Assembly: GCA_030015575.1 (NCBI GenBank)
Contig: JASDDO010000026.1
Coordinates: 447,679,096 to 447,743,095 of the forward strand
Length of the DNA: 64,000 nt
Source: Agapanthus africanus
Lineage: Eukaryota; Streptophyta; Magnoliopsida; Asparagales; Amaryllidaceae
Direction: 5' to 3'
In this document: positions 45,533 to 57,822 of the stretch, piece after piece
Position numbering within the stretch: position 1 is the stretch's first letter
How the letters are laid out: each line of letters starts with the position of its first letter
Made by a program: the position numbers and the translations under genes
Notes under the pieces: model-generated
Told to the model about the DNA's origin: nothing
Seen by the model: the letters and a program-made list of their open reading frames with translations, nothing else
The model's database searches: none

Positions 45533-47765
45533 GGGTATCTGCCATTAAGAGAGAGAAAAGAATACACTCAGCGAAAGCTCTTGCATAGATCAGATTGGTT
45601 ATTATTATCTTGTCTAATCGATGTTTCCCACTGCTTTTATCGAGTTTTCCTTTCAAACCTTAAAAAGAAAAACTAGCCAGGATTAATTACAGTCTACAAC
45701 TTCGCTAACCTTTCAGCCAGGCCAGTGTCGGTACTTGAGGGAGGTTCCCCGTGCTTTCGCGCGGACCTAATTAGAGTAAACCTCATTTTCCCAGAGGCGG
45801 AGCCCCGTTAACACCTTTCTAGACACCTAATGAGTTAGCTAATTGTAAACTGTAAAACTCTCCTAGGAGCAACTATTGCTCACAGTGGGATCGGGATCCA
45901 ACCATCATATGGAAGGTATGCAATCTCATTGCAAATTTCAACTATTGAAATTCCCGATGTTGTTTTTACCCCTAGTACTTATGACCTTAACTAAGGTCAA
46001 CAAATCATAAGTACCAGTCAAGTTCTACCCGTCATTTCTTGATTAATTAGACCCACTCATATAACCCTTAACTATGGTCAACAAAGTCATAAGAATGTCC
46101 TAATTAATCTGCATCATATGCAATGTAAGAAGACATCACTTAGCTACCGTACACTATGCCTTAACTATGGTCAACAAACGTAGCACGAATACTAAGTACT
46201 CTACTTCCTAAAATGACGGAGGGTTGCGGATGATTTTTAAGAAAATCTTTAACGCTTTGAACTTGATATCGTTGTAGAATCAAATGGTTTTCAAAAGGAG
46301 TGGCTTAAGCTCCGCAGTTTTGAAATATAGCTTTTTCATAAATAGCCGAGTGGTTTTTAAATCCGATTCTACAACATCTTTTTAGGTTTATTTTCTTTAC
46401 ATTAATCACATTAATGTAATCCCATCATTTAAGTCCTTAAGCCAATCACAGAAAAGAAACGAAAATAACACGTACGCTTATGCCATCCGCATTCGCCACA
46501 ATGTTCTGTTATGCACCGTTAGGTTACTTAACTAACGGCATACCGGGACGGGACTAGCGCGGGTGTAAAACATAAGCAACGTCTACTATATATCATATAT
46601 ATAATATGTCATTCGTCTCAGATATCACAGAACACAGGCAGCAGAAACATAGATATAAAGTGGGATATACTAAGACGTCCGTATTTAGTATTTAGCCAGA
46701 ATAGAAAATACGGATTCCACAGTCGCGATGAATAGCCAAGCCCACACCCTGGACCCCTACGAGAGCGGCAAGTGACCCTACCAATTCTGGAGTTTAGGAG
46801 ACCCGGTCTCGACTCCTCCAGATGGCCTCCCACTGAACCCCAGAACCCGGTCACCTGTGCTCCCCTCCTTGGGTCCATCCTAATGCGGAAAAGTAAATAA
46901 TATACAACCCTGGTGACACAACCTCAACCCCGAAGTGCCCCAAATAAACGAATATTACATTTGAATTTACATGAATAAAAATATAAAACTCTCATCTCAC
47001 ATAAAAAAACCCGGCTATTCAATCGCAACAATCCTGCACATCATATCTCAGCAACACATAATATCTCATATCATCAACGTAAGTAAGTATGCATACCCCA
47101 ATTGTCGTTGATGTATAGCAACGAAACCGGCGATATCGTACATACTACACTTACGGTCACAGAAAAGAAAGTGTAAAACTACAATATTTGGAATCCACAT
47201 TCTCTTTAGACATCATAAATGCGAAATATCACATATTTCGTATTTCATGCCTAAACTGTATGAATTCCACATATTGTATCAGAATCCAGATAAACAGACA
47301 GTATTAAAGTTTTTCGAACGAACTATCAAGTACCCAAGATTCACTAAAGCTCAACACTTGAGCAGGGTTCAAAAATCCGAAGTGTGACACAGTAGTAGCG
47401 GTCCAGCCGTAGAAGGATCAAGCCAACGCCTCACATGTGGCACGCCGTACTGCCCCAAACCCTAAGGTTCAAAGGGCAGTTCAAGACGGTCATATAATCG
47501 AGTTAAGGTTTGTTATCTTCTAGAGGGTCCACCACAAAAAGACTTGCACGTATCTCCAAAGTATTTAAACCCCGTGAATAGTGAGCAAATGACACTCATT
47601 CAAACACTTCAATACTCTCTAATTTACCCGGAAAAATTACGAAATGAAAATACCGATCGAATCTTTGCGTCCAAAACCATCTCCAGAAAATGCAATACTA
47701 TATTCAGATTAAACATACCTAAAACACTGTACAAGCAGAAATAAGAATTATAGTGCAATTTTCAT
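45533..47765 (-). other. copia-4 leader
   Basis: Non-coding. On the element strand from the primer site: a donor-like TTTTAGGTATGTTTAATC near 47715 (plus-strand CATACCTAAAAC); CCGTTAG/CTAACGG hairpin (46516-46538); three-hairpin array (45975-46185); a module resembling that of copia-3 and gypsy-2 (about 45710-45850); and a pyrimidine tract ending in CAG at 45539, seven bases before the ATG. Confidence 0.8.
45975..46185 (-). repeat. copia-4 three-hairpin leader array
   Basis: Plus-strand cores CCTTAACTAAGGTCAACAA (45985-46003) and CCTTAACTATGGTCAACAAA (about 46066 and 46159). Copy 1 has perfect 10-base arms GTACTTATGA (45975-45984) and TCATAAGTAC (46005-46014). Copy 2 has perfect outer 10-base arms GATTAATTAG (46041-46050) and CTAATTAATC (46100-46109). 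Copy 3 has CTATG/CGTAG with one G-U pair. Confidence 0.88.
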
Positions 47766-47777
47766 GCTCTGATACCA
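47766..47777 (-). other. copia-4 primer binding site (tRNA-Met)
   Basis: GCTCTGATACCA on the plus strand, complementary to tRNA-Met on the element strand, one base from the LTR. Confidence 0.93.
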
Positions 47778-47778
47778 A

Positions 47779-49867
47779 TGTCAGTATTGCCTAGCACCCT
47801 ATAATGAGTTTTGAAGCATCACATGTCCCAAAGTTTGGATTTTGATGGTGCTAAACAAGCATGCAAAGGAATCGATCCTAGAAAATTAGGGTTTCGAAAC
47901 TTAAGACTTATAAAGTTAGGGTTTCGAGACTACAACCTTTGTAGCTCCCTTTTGCTGGACTCCTTGGTCTCTTGGGTATTGAATGGAGGTCCTCTTGAAG
48001 TCCTCTCGTGTCCACGACGATCCGCCCGGAGTTCCCCGTCCAAGCTCGCAACTTCGTAAAACCGAAAAGAACACTCTAAACAAGTTGGCTAAACTTGTGT
48101 AGAATGAAGTTGTGGTTAAGATTCTCACTTCAAAACCCTCTCTTTATGTGTGTATTACTCACTAGAAGAAACAAGAGAGCAAATATGAAGGAGGAAGAAG
48201 ATGGTGGCAATATTTTAACAAGAGGTGAAAAATATGATAAGCATAAGAAAAGAAATGAAATATATCCTTTTATATTTTATTCCTTCTCACTTCAAACCAT
48301 GGTTAAATCTCTTGGTTGGTATTTAATTAGGGTTTAAACCATGTAAGGAAAGGTTAATCTAAGGTTAAGGGCAGGTGAGAATGGTTAGGTTAAGGAAGAG
48401 TGTAGAAGCAAGTGAAGATTATCCTTTCCCTTTTCCATTTTGTTTTAAACCTTAAATCAAATAAAACACAAAAGATTTATCCATGGTGTGAGTCTCATAT
48501 TGCCACCATTTCCATGTGTAAACAACCATGATAGATGGGTGTATGTATGTATGTGTGTATGCACATCCATATGTGCATGAAACTAGCAAGAAAGAAAGAA
48601 AGAAAAACATACATGCATGCACACATCCATCATCCAAGAAAAGGTTTTAAGTGAGAAAACTAATGCTTAAATGATAAATCAACACTTGATTCATCAATCC
48701 GGCCATATCACATATGACCCCACCAAAAGCAAGCCGCCCGATCAATGTACGGTATCATATAAGCACATTTTAATCGGGTCCATGCGCATATCGCATACGC
48801 GCACCACAACGTTTCGCCTGGACTAGGTAACTCCTGTGTGGGACTCTAAGACTCGTCAATACGCCGGCAGAGGGTGATGATCAAATCAGGTACCCTCAAG
48901 CCGCAAGCGGTCAGCTAAACGTAATGGCCACCCGGGTATTGAGCGATCAGAAGAAAACAAGCGATCCTGCTACAACTCCCGTCGAGCCAACCGGCAACAC
49001 TGCCGTACAGTCCGGTCTCTTCGTCAGATATGCTGCATATTGAGCCTAGGGATGGTCACGTCGACCGTAATAACTCAATAAGTCGTGCCGGTGAATGGTC
49101 CATAACAGATCGAGAAACTACTGATAACACTTATCAGCAAATCTCAGCAGCCCTGGCCAGGGACTTACTGATATAACCAGTCGGGCACTTTACAGCATCA
49201 ACTCCCAATATCGGGAGAGACGAAACCCCTCCTATCGCTCATTGCCTTCGTGTGTCTCGTGACTGTACCCAACGGCCACCTGTTTGCACGACTCAGTAGA
49301 GCCGTGGTAGGGTGGCAATCAAAGTACAGTGGGAGAACACACAAGACTCCTTGACGATCTCGGGTCTACAGACTAACCTGTACCAGTGTCACCTGAGAAC
49401 TGCTATCCGACGATAGATATAATTCCATATAGGAGTTCTCAGCGAGTCCGTCCAGTGTACCCAGTCACCACTGAGCACCCGTATATGATCTTGATATCAA
49501 ACATCGATGAATGTGGGAACATCCATCGCCCATCGCATGGGTCTAGTATCATATATGCTAGTCTACTCTGGTATATCAATGCCCCGTCTCGATATACCTA
49601 CGACTAGGGACTTTCCAGGATATGCTTATAGACTACAGATGTCCCACTAGTATGATCTTCATCATAATCAGAGCAGTCAAGCAAATATCCTCAGGGCTTT
49701 ATCAGCATGTATGAGTGAATAATAAGCATGATCAAATCAACATGTCAGATAAAGAAGAACCAGATAGCATACTATCATGTCGAGCAAGAATGCATACTGA
49801 ATATATATATATGTACAAATACATTCACTATCATATAATGGCCTCTAGGGCATACATATATCCAACA
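47779..49867 (-). repeat. copia-4 5' LTR
   Basis: 2089 bp, TGTCAGTATTGCC to CATATATCCAACA, followed by the duplication ATACT. Two bases shorter than its partner, partly in the AT microsatellite near 49800. Confidence 0.95.
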
Positions 49868-49872
49868 ATACT
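49868..49872. repeat. copia-4 target-site duplication, right copy (ATACT)
   Basis: Identical to 39497-39501. Confidence 0.95.
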
Positions 49873-49975
49873 ATCATCTTGAGTAAGACTGTCCTACCGG
49901 TATATGTCATCCCTCAATCATTGCAATCACGTGCCTGCGATCCAATAATTGACTCTGAGGGCACTATATCCAACA
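49873..49975 (-). repeat. LARD-2 3' LTR, last segment
   Basis: ATCATCTTGAGTAAGACTG to CACTATATCCAACA, completing the LTR begun at 27370. Confidence 0.92.
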
Positions 49976-49989
49976 ATCTCCCACTTGCA
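49976..49989 (-). other. LARD-2 polypurine tract
   Basis: ATCTCCCACTTGCA on the plus strand, as in LARD-1 and copia-4. Confidence 0.85.
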
Positions 49990-52900
49990 CTCAAGGTTAA
50001 TTATTGCGATGTCGGATACTCACAGCCCGTGTGATACCGAACACCCAACTCCTCTACTAATCAGTCTTACAAAACCCATTTGCGAAACTATTGCGTTCGA
50101 GGAATAGCCTCAGTGAGTGGATCCGCTTTGATGTTTCTTTCTATGTCTCTATTAATCTCAAGTTCGTGGAGAAACCCATCTCCCGAAATGAGCAATACCA
50201 GTCTTAGAATATGTCTGGATATCTGATGAGACCTAGCTCATAAGTGAACCCCAAATCCAAACTTCTTAGACTGTATCGACGACTGAACTTAATCAGTATC
50301 CTGTGCCATGCCTCTCTCCGTATCTGCTTGGACCACCTGTCCACAATACTGCCCCTGGTCAGAGGGAAAACTATAATTCTGACAGTCACTCTGTCTTCCA
50401 GGTCACCTTAGAAGCCTGGAATGATAACTGTCTCCTGAATGAGGTTGTCGTTATCATATCCCTAGAACATCCACTTATGTTCTAAAACTGCTTCCGAATG
50501 TTTCTCCAGGATTGGATCAATATTAACTTACTGCATCTTGTGCAAAAAACAACATCTGGTGTGGTACTTGACATCTCATGATTGACTCAATTGCCTAAGC
50601 AAGTGATCTGCCAATCATGCACATCCCTCTCCCTTTTAGTCTATAAGACACCTTCAGAGAGGGTGACTCCATTACCTGCAGGTACACTACCGTGCCAGGA
50701 GACGTCCATTCTAAAACACCTTTAGAATGCTGTTTAAGTACCTAGATTGGGAAACTATCCAAATCTAGATCTAAAACCATAGATCTAGTAACCAGAATGT
50801 CTGATATAATATCCATATCCTTTGTGGAGAAACCACTGTGTGACAACCAAAGTATAACCGACCGTAGTATAGGAATTTCACTTCCTGCTCTGTGTATGTC
50901 ATCCAAATACCAGTACATCACACCCTACTACCTTCTTAACAGATCCATCCCCTATTCTGATGATGTCAAACCTATGACTGTCAAATCAGAAATAGATGAT
51001 CTATCTCCGCTACATCTGCTTTAGTCTCTTAATAGACATAAGCCACTTGTCCACCAATGCTTCCGCTGTTCCTACTGACTACGACAACCCTTTGGCAGAA
51101 TCATATATACGTGCACTTCTAAATCTTATTTAGAACGACGCTATACTCATCCTCCTGCTCGGTTTCACAGTCTGGAAAAACAGCAATGGCAAGTCTGGGC
51201 AAACAAGAACCTCCCTGTCACTGTCTTTGAGCATACCAAAGTAACTCTCGAGTGCCTGAGGTTACCCACCTTATCTGCGGAGTGGCCAATGGAATGTCAA
51301 ACCAGATTGAATCTTTAGGTTCTTATCAAATTTTCAGTAATCGTTTGCGGTTCTGGAATCACTTCCAGTTCTACCATACTCCCACTACTGTTTTCTGAAA
51401 AAATCCATTTTTATTAAAACTGTGGCGAGTCAAGAACAATATCACTATTGATCATCCAGATGGTAGAAAGTCAACCATCGTCATAGCCTGGGTCAACCCA
51501 TAAACAGCCATTACAGAAACGTGCCTTGAGTTATCCAGAGTCTGGTTTTAAGCATAAGCCGGACAACTCCCCGTACCTTAACAATGTTAAGATATGAACT
51601 ATTCTATATCCAATACAAAAACAGACGCACTGATTTAATTGAACCAGATTCAAATCATGCAGCTGTCTCCAGTGTATGTCAACTAAATGGAAGGAGGCCG
51701 ATCAACGTTACTGATCTTAGGAATGCATCCAGATATAAGTAACCTGAAAGAGAAACAAGTCCCTCAAAACCATTATTATCAACTGAATACTATACACAAG
51801 TATCTACATCTTCGATCATCTTGAAGAATCCCGATACTTGCAACACCTGGTTCTCTACTTTATTCTTATACCTATAACTTTTCAAAACTCAGACCTTGTG
51901 TTTCTACGAAACACTTATCTAAGAACCAGAGAAGTCATAAGTAAACAGAATATAGTACGAGGACCAATCCCTCTGTCCTAATGGACACTGGACAATATAC
52001 AATACTCTGTATAAGTCCCCTGAGTCAATAACTCAATCCCTGTGCGTCATAGGTTGAAAACTGTACTTATGGTTATGAAGAATTACACCGCTGTTTAATT
52101 CTCCTTACCTAACCATCCAACGATATAGGTAAATTTCATGGACATAATTTCAAAAAGTTATATCTCACTCTATAAAAATAGACGTACAGATATATCAATT
52201 TGAAATTGGTGCATAACAGCGGATATTCAAAACCAAATATTTGCCGTCCGGCAAACTACCCAGGCGATTTCCACAAATATCACCAATTACAACGAATCCC
52301 GATATAATGAGGATGATCACCCAATTCCCAATAACTTACTCCCACTCTTCATCTGTAAAACCATACAGATGTGAGAATCAAACCTTGTAAATACATACCC
52401 TGGAGCAATGGCTAATTGGGAAATCAGTTTTCCTTTAACAGCATACAGTGAAACTGAAACATTGAAATGTTTCATAGGGGTATCCTGGTATTCCTAGTAA
52501 TGCCTCTTCGATTATCAGATTCACAACTGTAACCGTATATTTCTTTGCCATCTCTCCAAATCCCTTTATATGTCTTTAGTCGTTACCTTCTGTACATCTT
52601 CGTTAGGCTAAATTGTTTTCTTCCTTCCCTACTGTTCGGCACCAGCCTATGGTTTGAAGAAAGACTATCCAATAAGCGTAATAGGTGTATTGTCCTGATC
52701 CTAGGAGCACTCGCAACCCGAGAGAAGGTAAAGATAAAGGACACCTGAATAAACCTTATTCCTATTTCTCATGAACCAGAATCCATCCCCGAACTGGAAC
52801 AAGTTCCTTCGAGTTCGTATATAACCATACGATGGAATATCCAATAAATTGTGGATCTTCGTAGTGATACGGAGTGTTCTGGAGAAATACAAAGGTGATG

Positions 52901-53414
52901 TAGGATTGGCGAAGAAATACTTGGTTTGGTCGTGAATAGCAGTCGCAATTTACTTTGCCCTCTTACTAATCCCTTTATTTGTCTTAACTTATAACCTTCT
53001 GTGCAACATCGTTAGGCTAATTGGTTTTCTTCATTCCCCACCGTTCGGCACCTGCCTATGGTTTGGAAGAAGACTATCAAATAAGCGTAATAGGTGTACT
53101 GTCCTAATCCAAGGAACACTCGCAACCTGAGAGAAGATAAAAGGAAAAGACAACTGAATAGTCCTATTAATTTTCTCCAGAACCGGAAACCATCCTCGAA
53201 TCTGGAACAATTTCCTTCGAGTTCGTATATAACCATACGATAGTTTTATGCAATGGAAGTGGACGTTCGTAGTAATACGGGGTGTTCTAGAGAAAAGGGT
53301 AAAAGTAGGAGTGGCAATGAGGTTTGCAACTCATACAATCCAAAAGCCAGTGTTTTAAGAAGGTTTGGTTAATTTTGGTCACTTGAGCCATACTCAAGGG
53401 TCGGGCAATGGTCG
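49990..53414 (-). pseudogene. LARD-2 decayed copia pol remnant
   Basis: Collinear with LARD-1 and, more distantly, with copia-4 pol on the minus strand. The stretch GTGAGTGGATCCGC at 50114 matches the ADPFT region of RNase H. The run at 50195-50235 matches copia-4 around 41775-41815. The stretch 50790-50925 matches the RT region around YVDD, and 51050-51135 matches 42760-42840. No frame is open. The part from about 51300 to 53414 cannot be matched to a domain by eye but is conserved with LARD-1. Confidence 0.7.
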
Positions 53415-53712
53415 CTGCCAAAAAGAGAGAGAAAAGAAATACTCAGCATGCACTCTAACCTAGATCAGAATGGTTATCAATTTATCTAATCAGGAAACCT
53501 CCCACTGTATCGTCAAATTCTCGTCCAAACCTGAAAGAAGAATTTGTCGGGATCACCCGAGGAGTAAACTAACTCATCAGTGGGAATCGGGATCCAACTA
53601 TCAACGCATGATAACATGACGGAATCCACTCACGTTATCACACTCCAGAAGGTATACGCATGCCTGGCAAGTGTCAGTTTCTTTAGAAACTCCCGATGTG
53701 ATTTTTACCCCA

Positions 53713-53930
53713 TGCTCTTATGACCTTGACTTTGGCCAAAAAATCATAAGTCATATGTCAAGTTCTACCCGTCATTATCCAGGTTGTTTTGAACCCACCC
53801 GTACCTACCCTTGACTTTGGCCAACAAGGCAGTACGACTGTCCCAAACCAACGCATCTATCTATGCTGCAGAAAAGTAACAAATAGCTACCATACACTAT
53901 GCCTTGACTTTGGCCAACAAACATAGTATG
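53713..53930 (-). repeat. LARD-2 three-hairpin leader array
   Basis: Core CCTTGACTTTGGCCAA appears three times unchanged at 53724-53739, 53809-53824 and 53902-53917 (plus-strand reading). Arms CTTATGA/TCATAAG, CGTAC/GTACG and ACTATG/CATAGT. Outer arms of the middle copy are GTTG-TTTTG and CAAACCAAC. Confidence 0.88.
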
Positions 53931-55464
53931 AATACTACGTGCTACCCGTCTGAAATGACGGAGGGCTACGAATGGTTTTTGGCGAAAAACCTTTAACGTA
54001 ATGAACTTGATATCGTTGAAGGAACCGGATAGCTTTTTATAAAAATATAGGGACGAAAACCTTTGCTAAAGAGGTCACTCCCGGTGATGGGATCTCGGCA
54101 CTTTCCCCGAAAAATGAGGTGCAGGATATTCCAAATGAATACCACGATGCAAAGCAAAAGTAATCGACTATAGTGAAGTTATTGCCCTGACGCTAACTTC
54201 TGTCCAAGGGGTCACTCACGGTGAAGGGATCTCGGCCCTTGCCTCGTCGACTGAGGTGCTGGATATTCATAACCGAATACTACTGTGCAAAACAAAAGAG
54301 AACGTCCTTGCAATAACAGCTTTTTGAAAATTGTTCCAACAACATCAGAATAGGTTTGTTTAGCTTGCATTGATCCGAATCAATGCAGTACCATCAATTG
54401 ATCACACCAATAAAGAACGAAAATAATGATGTACGTATATGCGATCCGCATTCGCCACTGGGTCCCGTCATCTCCCGTTAGGTTACTTAACTAACGACAG
54501 AGCGGGGACTGGACAAGCGCGGGTGCAAAACATATACAACATCTACTAGTATATATATCAATATATAACAATCGCTCAAGGCATGATAATATGCAGCATC
54601 ACAGAAATGTAATAAGCATCACAGAACAATACAGATATCTTGGATCCCCGGGTTTCATAGAGCCGCTACTGAAACCCGACGTTCCCCTGGTCGTGTGGAT
54701 AGCCTGTGCAATGAAAATCCGAGAACCCTACGGGCGCGGCAAGTCACCCGCCAAAACCTGAAGCGAGGCAGCCCCCTTCAGCAACGTGAATGGACCACCC
54801 AGCACTTCACGGAATCCGGTAACTTAGGCACCCCTCCTTGGGTCAACCTGTACCCCCTACGAGTGCGGCGAATAGCCCGCCAATTCTATAGTGAAGCCCC
54901 CTCCGTCTCAATGCCATGAGATGCGGGCCCGTTGCCCTCTAGAACCCGGCTATCCGTGCACCCCACCGCGGGGTAATCCTAGTACAGAAAGTAAAATATA
55001 CATACAACGGGTACATCGACCTCAGCCCGGTCGTGCCCCAAAAGAATAATATACAAACAGGCAGTAACGGCAGTCCACATGTCGGACGCTCGCCCCGCAA
55101 TATCAAATGTACATAATAAACCAAACTGTACTAACATTGCAACCAGGCTATCCACCACGACAAATCCGCAACATCACAGAACAACACAGAACATCTACGT
55201 GAATGTCACGTTCGCAAATCCGTCTAAGAGAGCTATAGCAATTAGACAGGATTTACCGATCAAATGACATTCACGGTCGCAGATATAATGTAAATACTGT
55301 GAACTAACATGTTTAAAATTTTCGATCGACTAAATTTCTCGAAATGGGCCCCAAGTACAATACTGAGTACACAAAATAAATTTGGGCCCAAACAGAATAT
55401 ATCAAAAACCCCAATTCCAACACAGAGACCTACTGAAGAAATTTGGTGAACTGTTGCTACAGTA

Positions 55465-55514
55465 CGGCCGCTGATCCACCACCAAAACGTGGTGTTGGCC
55501 GCGGATCCGCCGCA
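55465..55514. repeat. LARD-2 GC-rich hairpin downstream of primer site (eroded)
   Basis: Counterpart of 12330-12372. The right arm GTGTTGGCCGCGGATCCGCC is kept; the left arm has several mismatches. Lies about 209 nt from the primer site. Confidence 0.55.
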
Positions 55515-55710
55515 CTACAGTAAAATCAGCGAACCAAATTTTTCCAGAATTCTCAAAATACCCTGCACGATTTTCTGAGATGCTCAAAAATATTTTTAGG
55601 GCAGTTTAAAAAATCGACAGAAACACAGAGGTTGGAAATTCGGTTTTTGGAATTTTCGTTCGATCGAAGTAATAAACACGTTAGAGGAAGCTAGTAAAGG
55701 TTAATGGCGT

Positions 55711-55723
55711 GGTTCTGATACCA
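55711..55723 (-). other. LARD-2 primer binding site (tRNA-Met, one mismatch)
   Basis: GGTTCTGATACCA on the plus strand; one transition from the perfect complement. Directly adjacent to the LTR. Confidence 0.9.
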
Positions 55724-57817
55724 TGTAAGTGCACGGTAGCGCCCCGGCCTTCTGTCCGAGGCCAAAATGCGGAAAACAAAACTTTTCTTTAAACTATAAA
55801 CCGGCGCTACCGCGGACTACAAAACCCGGATCGGACCATTAACCTACTACTAGCTAACAAGAGAAAGGGTAGAGAGCTATACCGAGCGATCCGTGTCCTT
55901 CGGTCTTCGGCTACCATCCCGATCTCCTCGCGGAATCTCCGGTCTCGATCTCCTCGTCGAAAAGGCACTACATCACGGAGTCTTTTTACGGGCTCCCACC
56001 TCTGGACCGAGGCAACTCGGACACGAAGTTGGCAAGCCTACGTGTTTAAGGTTGCTGTAGACTGAGTGTAGAAAACTTTTGTCTCATGGGGTTAGTGAGG
56101 TTGCCATTTGGAAGTGGAGGAATCAACTATGGAGTGGTGCTAAAGAATTTTTGATGCAAGCAAAATGAGAGTGAATATTTTCCCACACACAAAAATGAAT
56201 AACCCCCCCTCCAATAAGTGGCCTTCCATGTATATGTGAAATGGGAGAGAGAGAGTGGATCAATAATGCAAGAAGGAATGATGAGTGATGATGAGAAAAT
56301 TATAATCACAACAAAGTCTCCTCCTCATCAACCATCTCATCAAGCAATGATAAACAAAAAAAAGTCAAAGGATGGTGGAACCATAATGAAACAACTACTT
56401 ACAGAAACCACCCTCCACTTTCCTAATTTGCACATTTGCAAATAACCCCCTCCACACCAATTTTCAGCCACAGAAAGATAGAAAGGAAAATGGCCGAAAC
56501 GAAATACAAACTAGAACTTCAAAAAGTGATCCGGTAATAAATTACAGGAAAACCCCGCGACTGTGTATACATACCAGCATTTGTATTTCGACCGAATATA
56601 AATGCAATGAGACAAAATCTACACTGTACAATACTAGGATCCGGCTTAAACCAAAGCCCGCTAGTATTAACCGTCCGATCATGATCTATGCAATTCCGCA
56701 TGTACATGATCGAACCCTGCCATATATCCATATGGCCTCTACAGCGTTTCGCCCGAAACTTGAGAAACTGTCTGTGGGGGACTCTAAAAACTCGTCTATA
56801 CTTTGGCTGTGGATTTAACCACTATCACGTCAGAGGTATTAGCCTACGTAATGGGCTACAAGGTATTGATCAAAAGGGAAATCGATGAGCGAACTCATCC
56901 TGAAACCCTACTGAGCCTGTTAGTGACAATATCCGTACATTCCGGTCCGTTCGTCTATGAGCATCGTATGGCGGGCCTAGGGGGTTGGTAAAAGTAAGAC
57001 CCCCAAAAGAGGTACAAGTCGTGTCGGAGTGTAGCCCAGAACACCCTGAGATACTACTGGAATACCTACCAGTAAATCTCCTGCCTTGGCCAAGGACTTC
57101 GTGTAATGGCTCTCCTAGACACAGCGCGACCTCTCCCACAATACCGGGAGAGACGAACCCCTGCTGATCCACTCACTGCCTCCATATGGCTCGGGACTGT
57201 ACCTAAGTAAAACCTGTTTGCACGACTCCTTTGAGCCGTGGTAGGGTAGTAATCAAAGTACAGTGGGAACTCACACGAGACAAATGACGATCTCAGGTCG
57301 ATGAACTAAGCTGTACACATGTCATCATGGAACTGCTATCTGACGTCAGGTATAAGACCAACTAGCTTGTTCCCGGCGAGTCCTGTCCGGTGTACTCATA
57401 ACCCAATAAGCACCTATATACATCTTAGGTGAACCAACTGACACTAATGGCTTGTGAGACCGGCCACCACCCCTCGTCGGGGTCTCGACTGTATACACTA
57501 GTCTACTCTGGAGTATCGATGCCCTGTCTCGAAAACTCCCACGACTAGGGACCTTTTAAGGATATGCTTATAGACCCCAGCTCCCATGTATATGATCGCC
57601 ATCATACTACTGGCCGTCAAGCAAGAATCCTAGGGGCTCTATCAACGCGCAATAGTGACCTGTAAGGTCACCTAAAGCAGTACACGATGATAAAGATAAA
57701 CCAGATAGCATACTATCATCTTGAGTAAAACTGTCCTACCAGTATATGTCCTCCCTCAATCATTGCAATCACGCGCCTGCGATCCAATAATTGACTCTGA
57801 GGGCACTATATCCAATA
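55724..57817 (-). repeat. LARD-2 5' LTR
   Basis: 2094 bp, TGTAAGTGCACGG to ATATCCAATA. The outer dinucleotide is TA where the partner has CA, probably a later C-to-T change. Confidence 0.93.
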
Positions 57818-57822
57818 ATTTT
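57818..57822. repeat. Target-site duplication of LARD-2, right copy (ATTTT)
   Basis: Matches 27365-27369. Confidence 0.92.

Larger units (their letters stand above)
39502..49867 (-). mobile_element. copia-4: nearly intact Ty1/copia retrotransposon
   Basis: 10.4-kb minus-strand element: LTR 39502-41592 (2091 bp), purine tract, pol and gag 41607-45532, leader, primer site 47766-47777, LTR 47779-49867 (2089 bp). The LTRs differ by roughly one to two bases per 100 by eye, so it is young but older than copia-3. Coding sequence is broken only by a one-base deletion near 43250 as far as I can see. Same family as copia-1 and copia-2. Confidence 0.95.
53415..55710 (-). other. LARD-2 leader
   Basis: Non-coding, parallel to the LARD-1 leader: GC-rich hairpin (about 55465-55514), related CCCCTACG/GCGGC stretches (about 54725-54985), CGTTAG/CTAACG hairpin (54476-54496), three-hairpin array (53713-53930), and a pyrimidine tract ending in CAG at 53415. 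Lacks the copia/gypsy-2 shared module. Confidence 0.75.
27370..57817 (-). mobile_element. LARD-2: non-autonomous copia-type element, with two elements nested in it
   Basis: Minus-strand element spanning 30.4 kb because copia-3 and copia-4 sit in its left LTR. Own sequence: LTR pieces 27370-29087, 39230-39501 and 49873-49975 (total about 2093 bp), internal region 49976-55723, right LTR 55724-57817 (2094 bp). The internal region matches LARD-1 throughout, roughly nine bases in ten where compared, and shares its non-coding state. Flanked by ATTTT. Confidence 0.92.
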
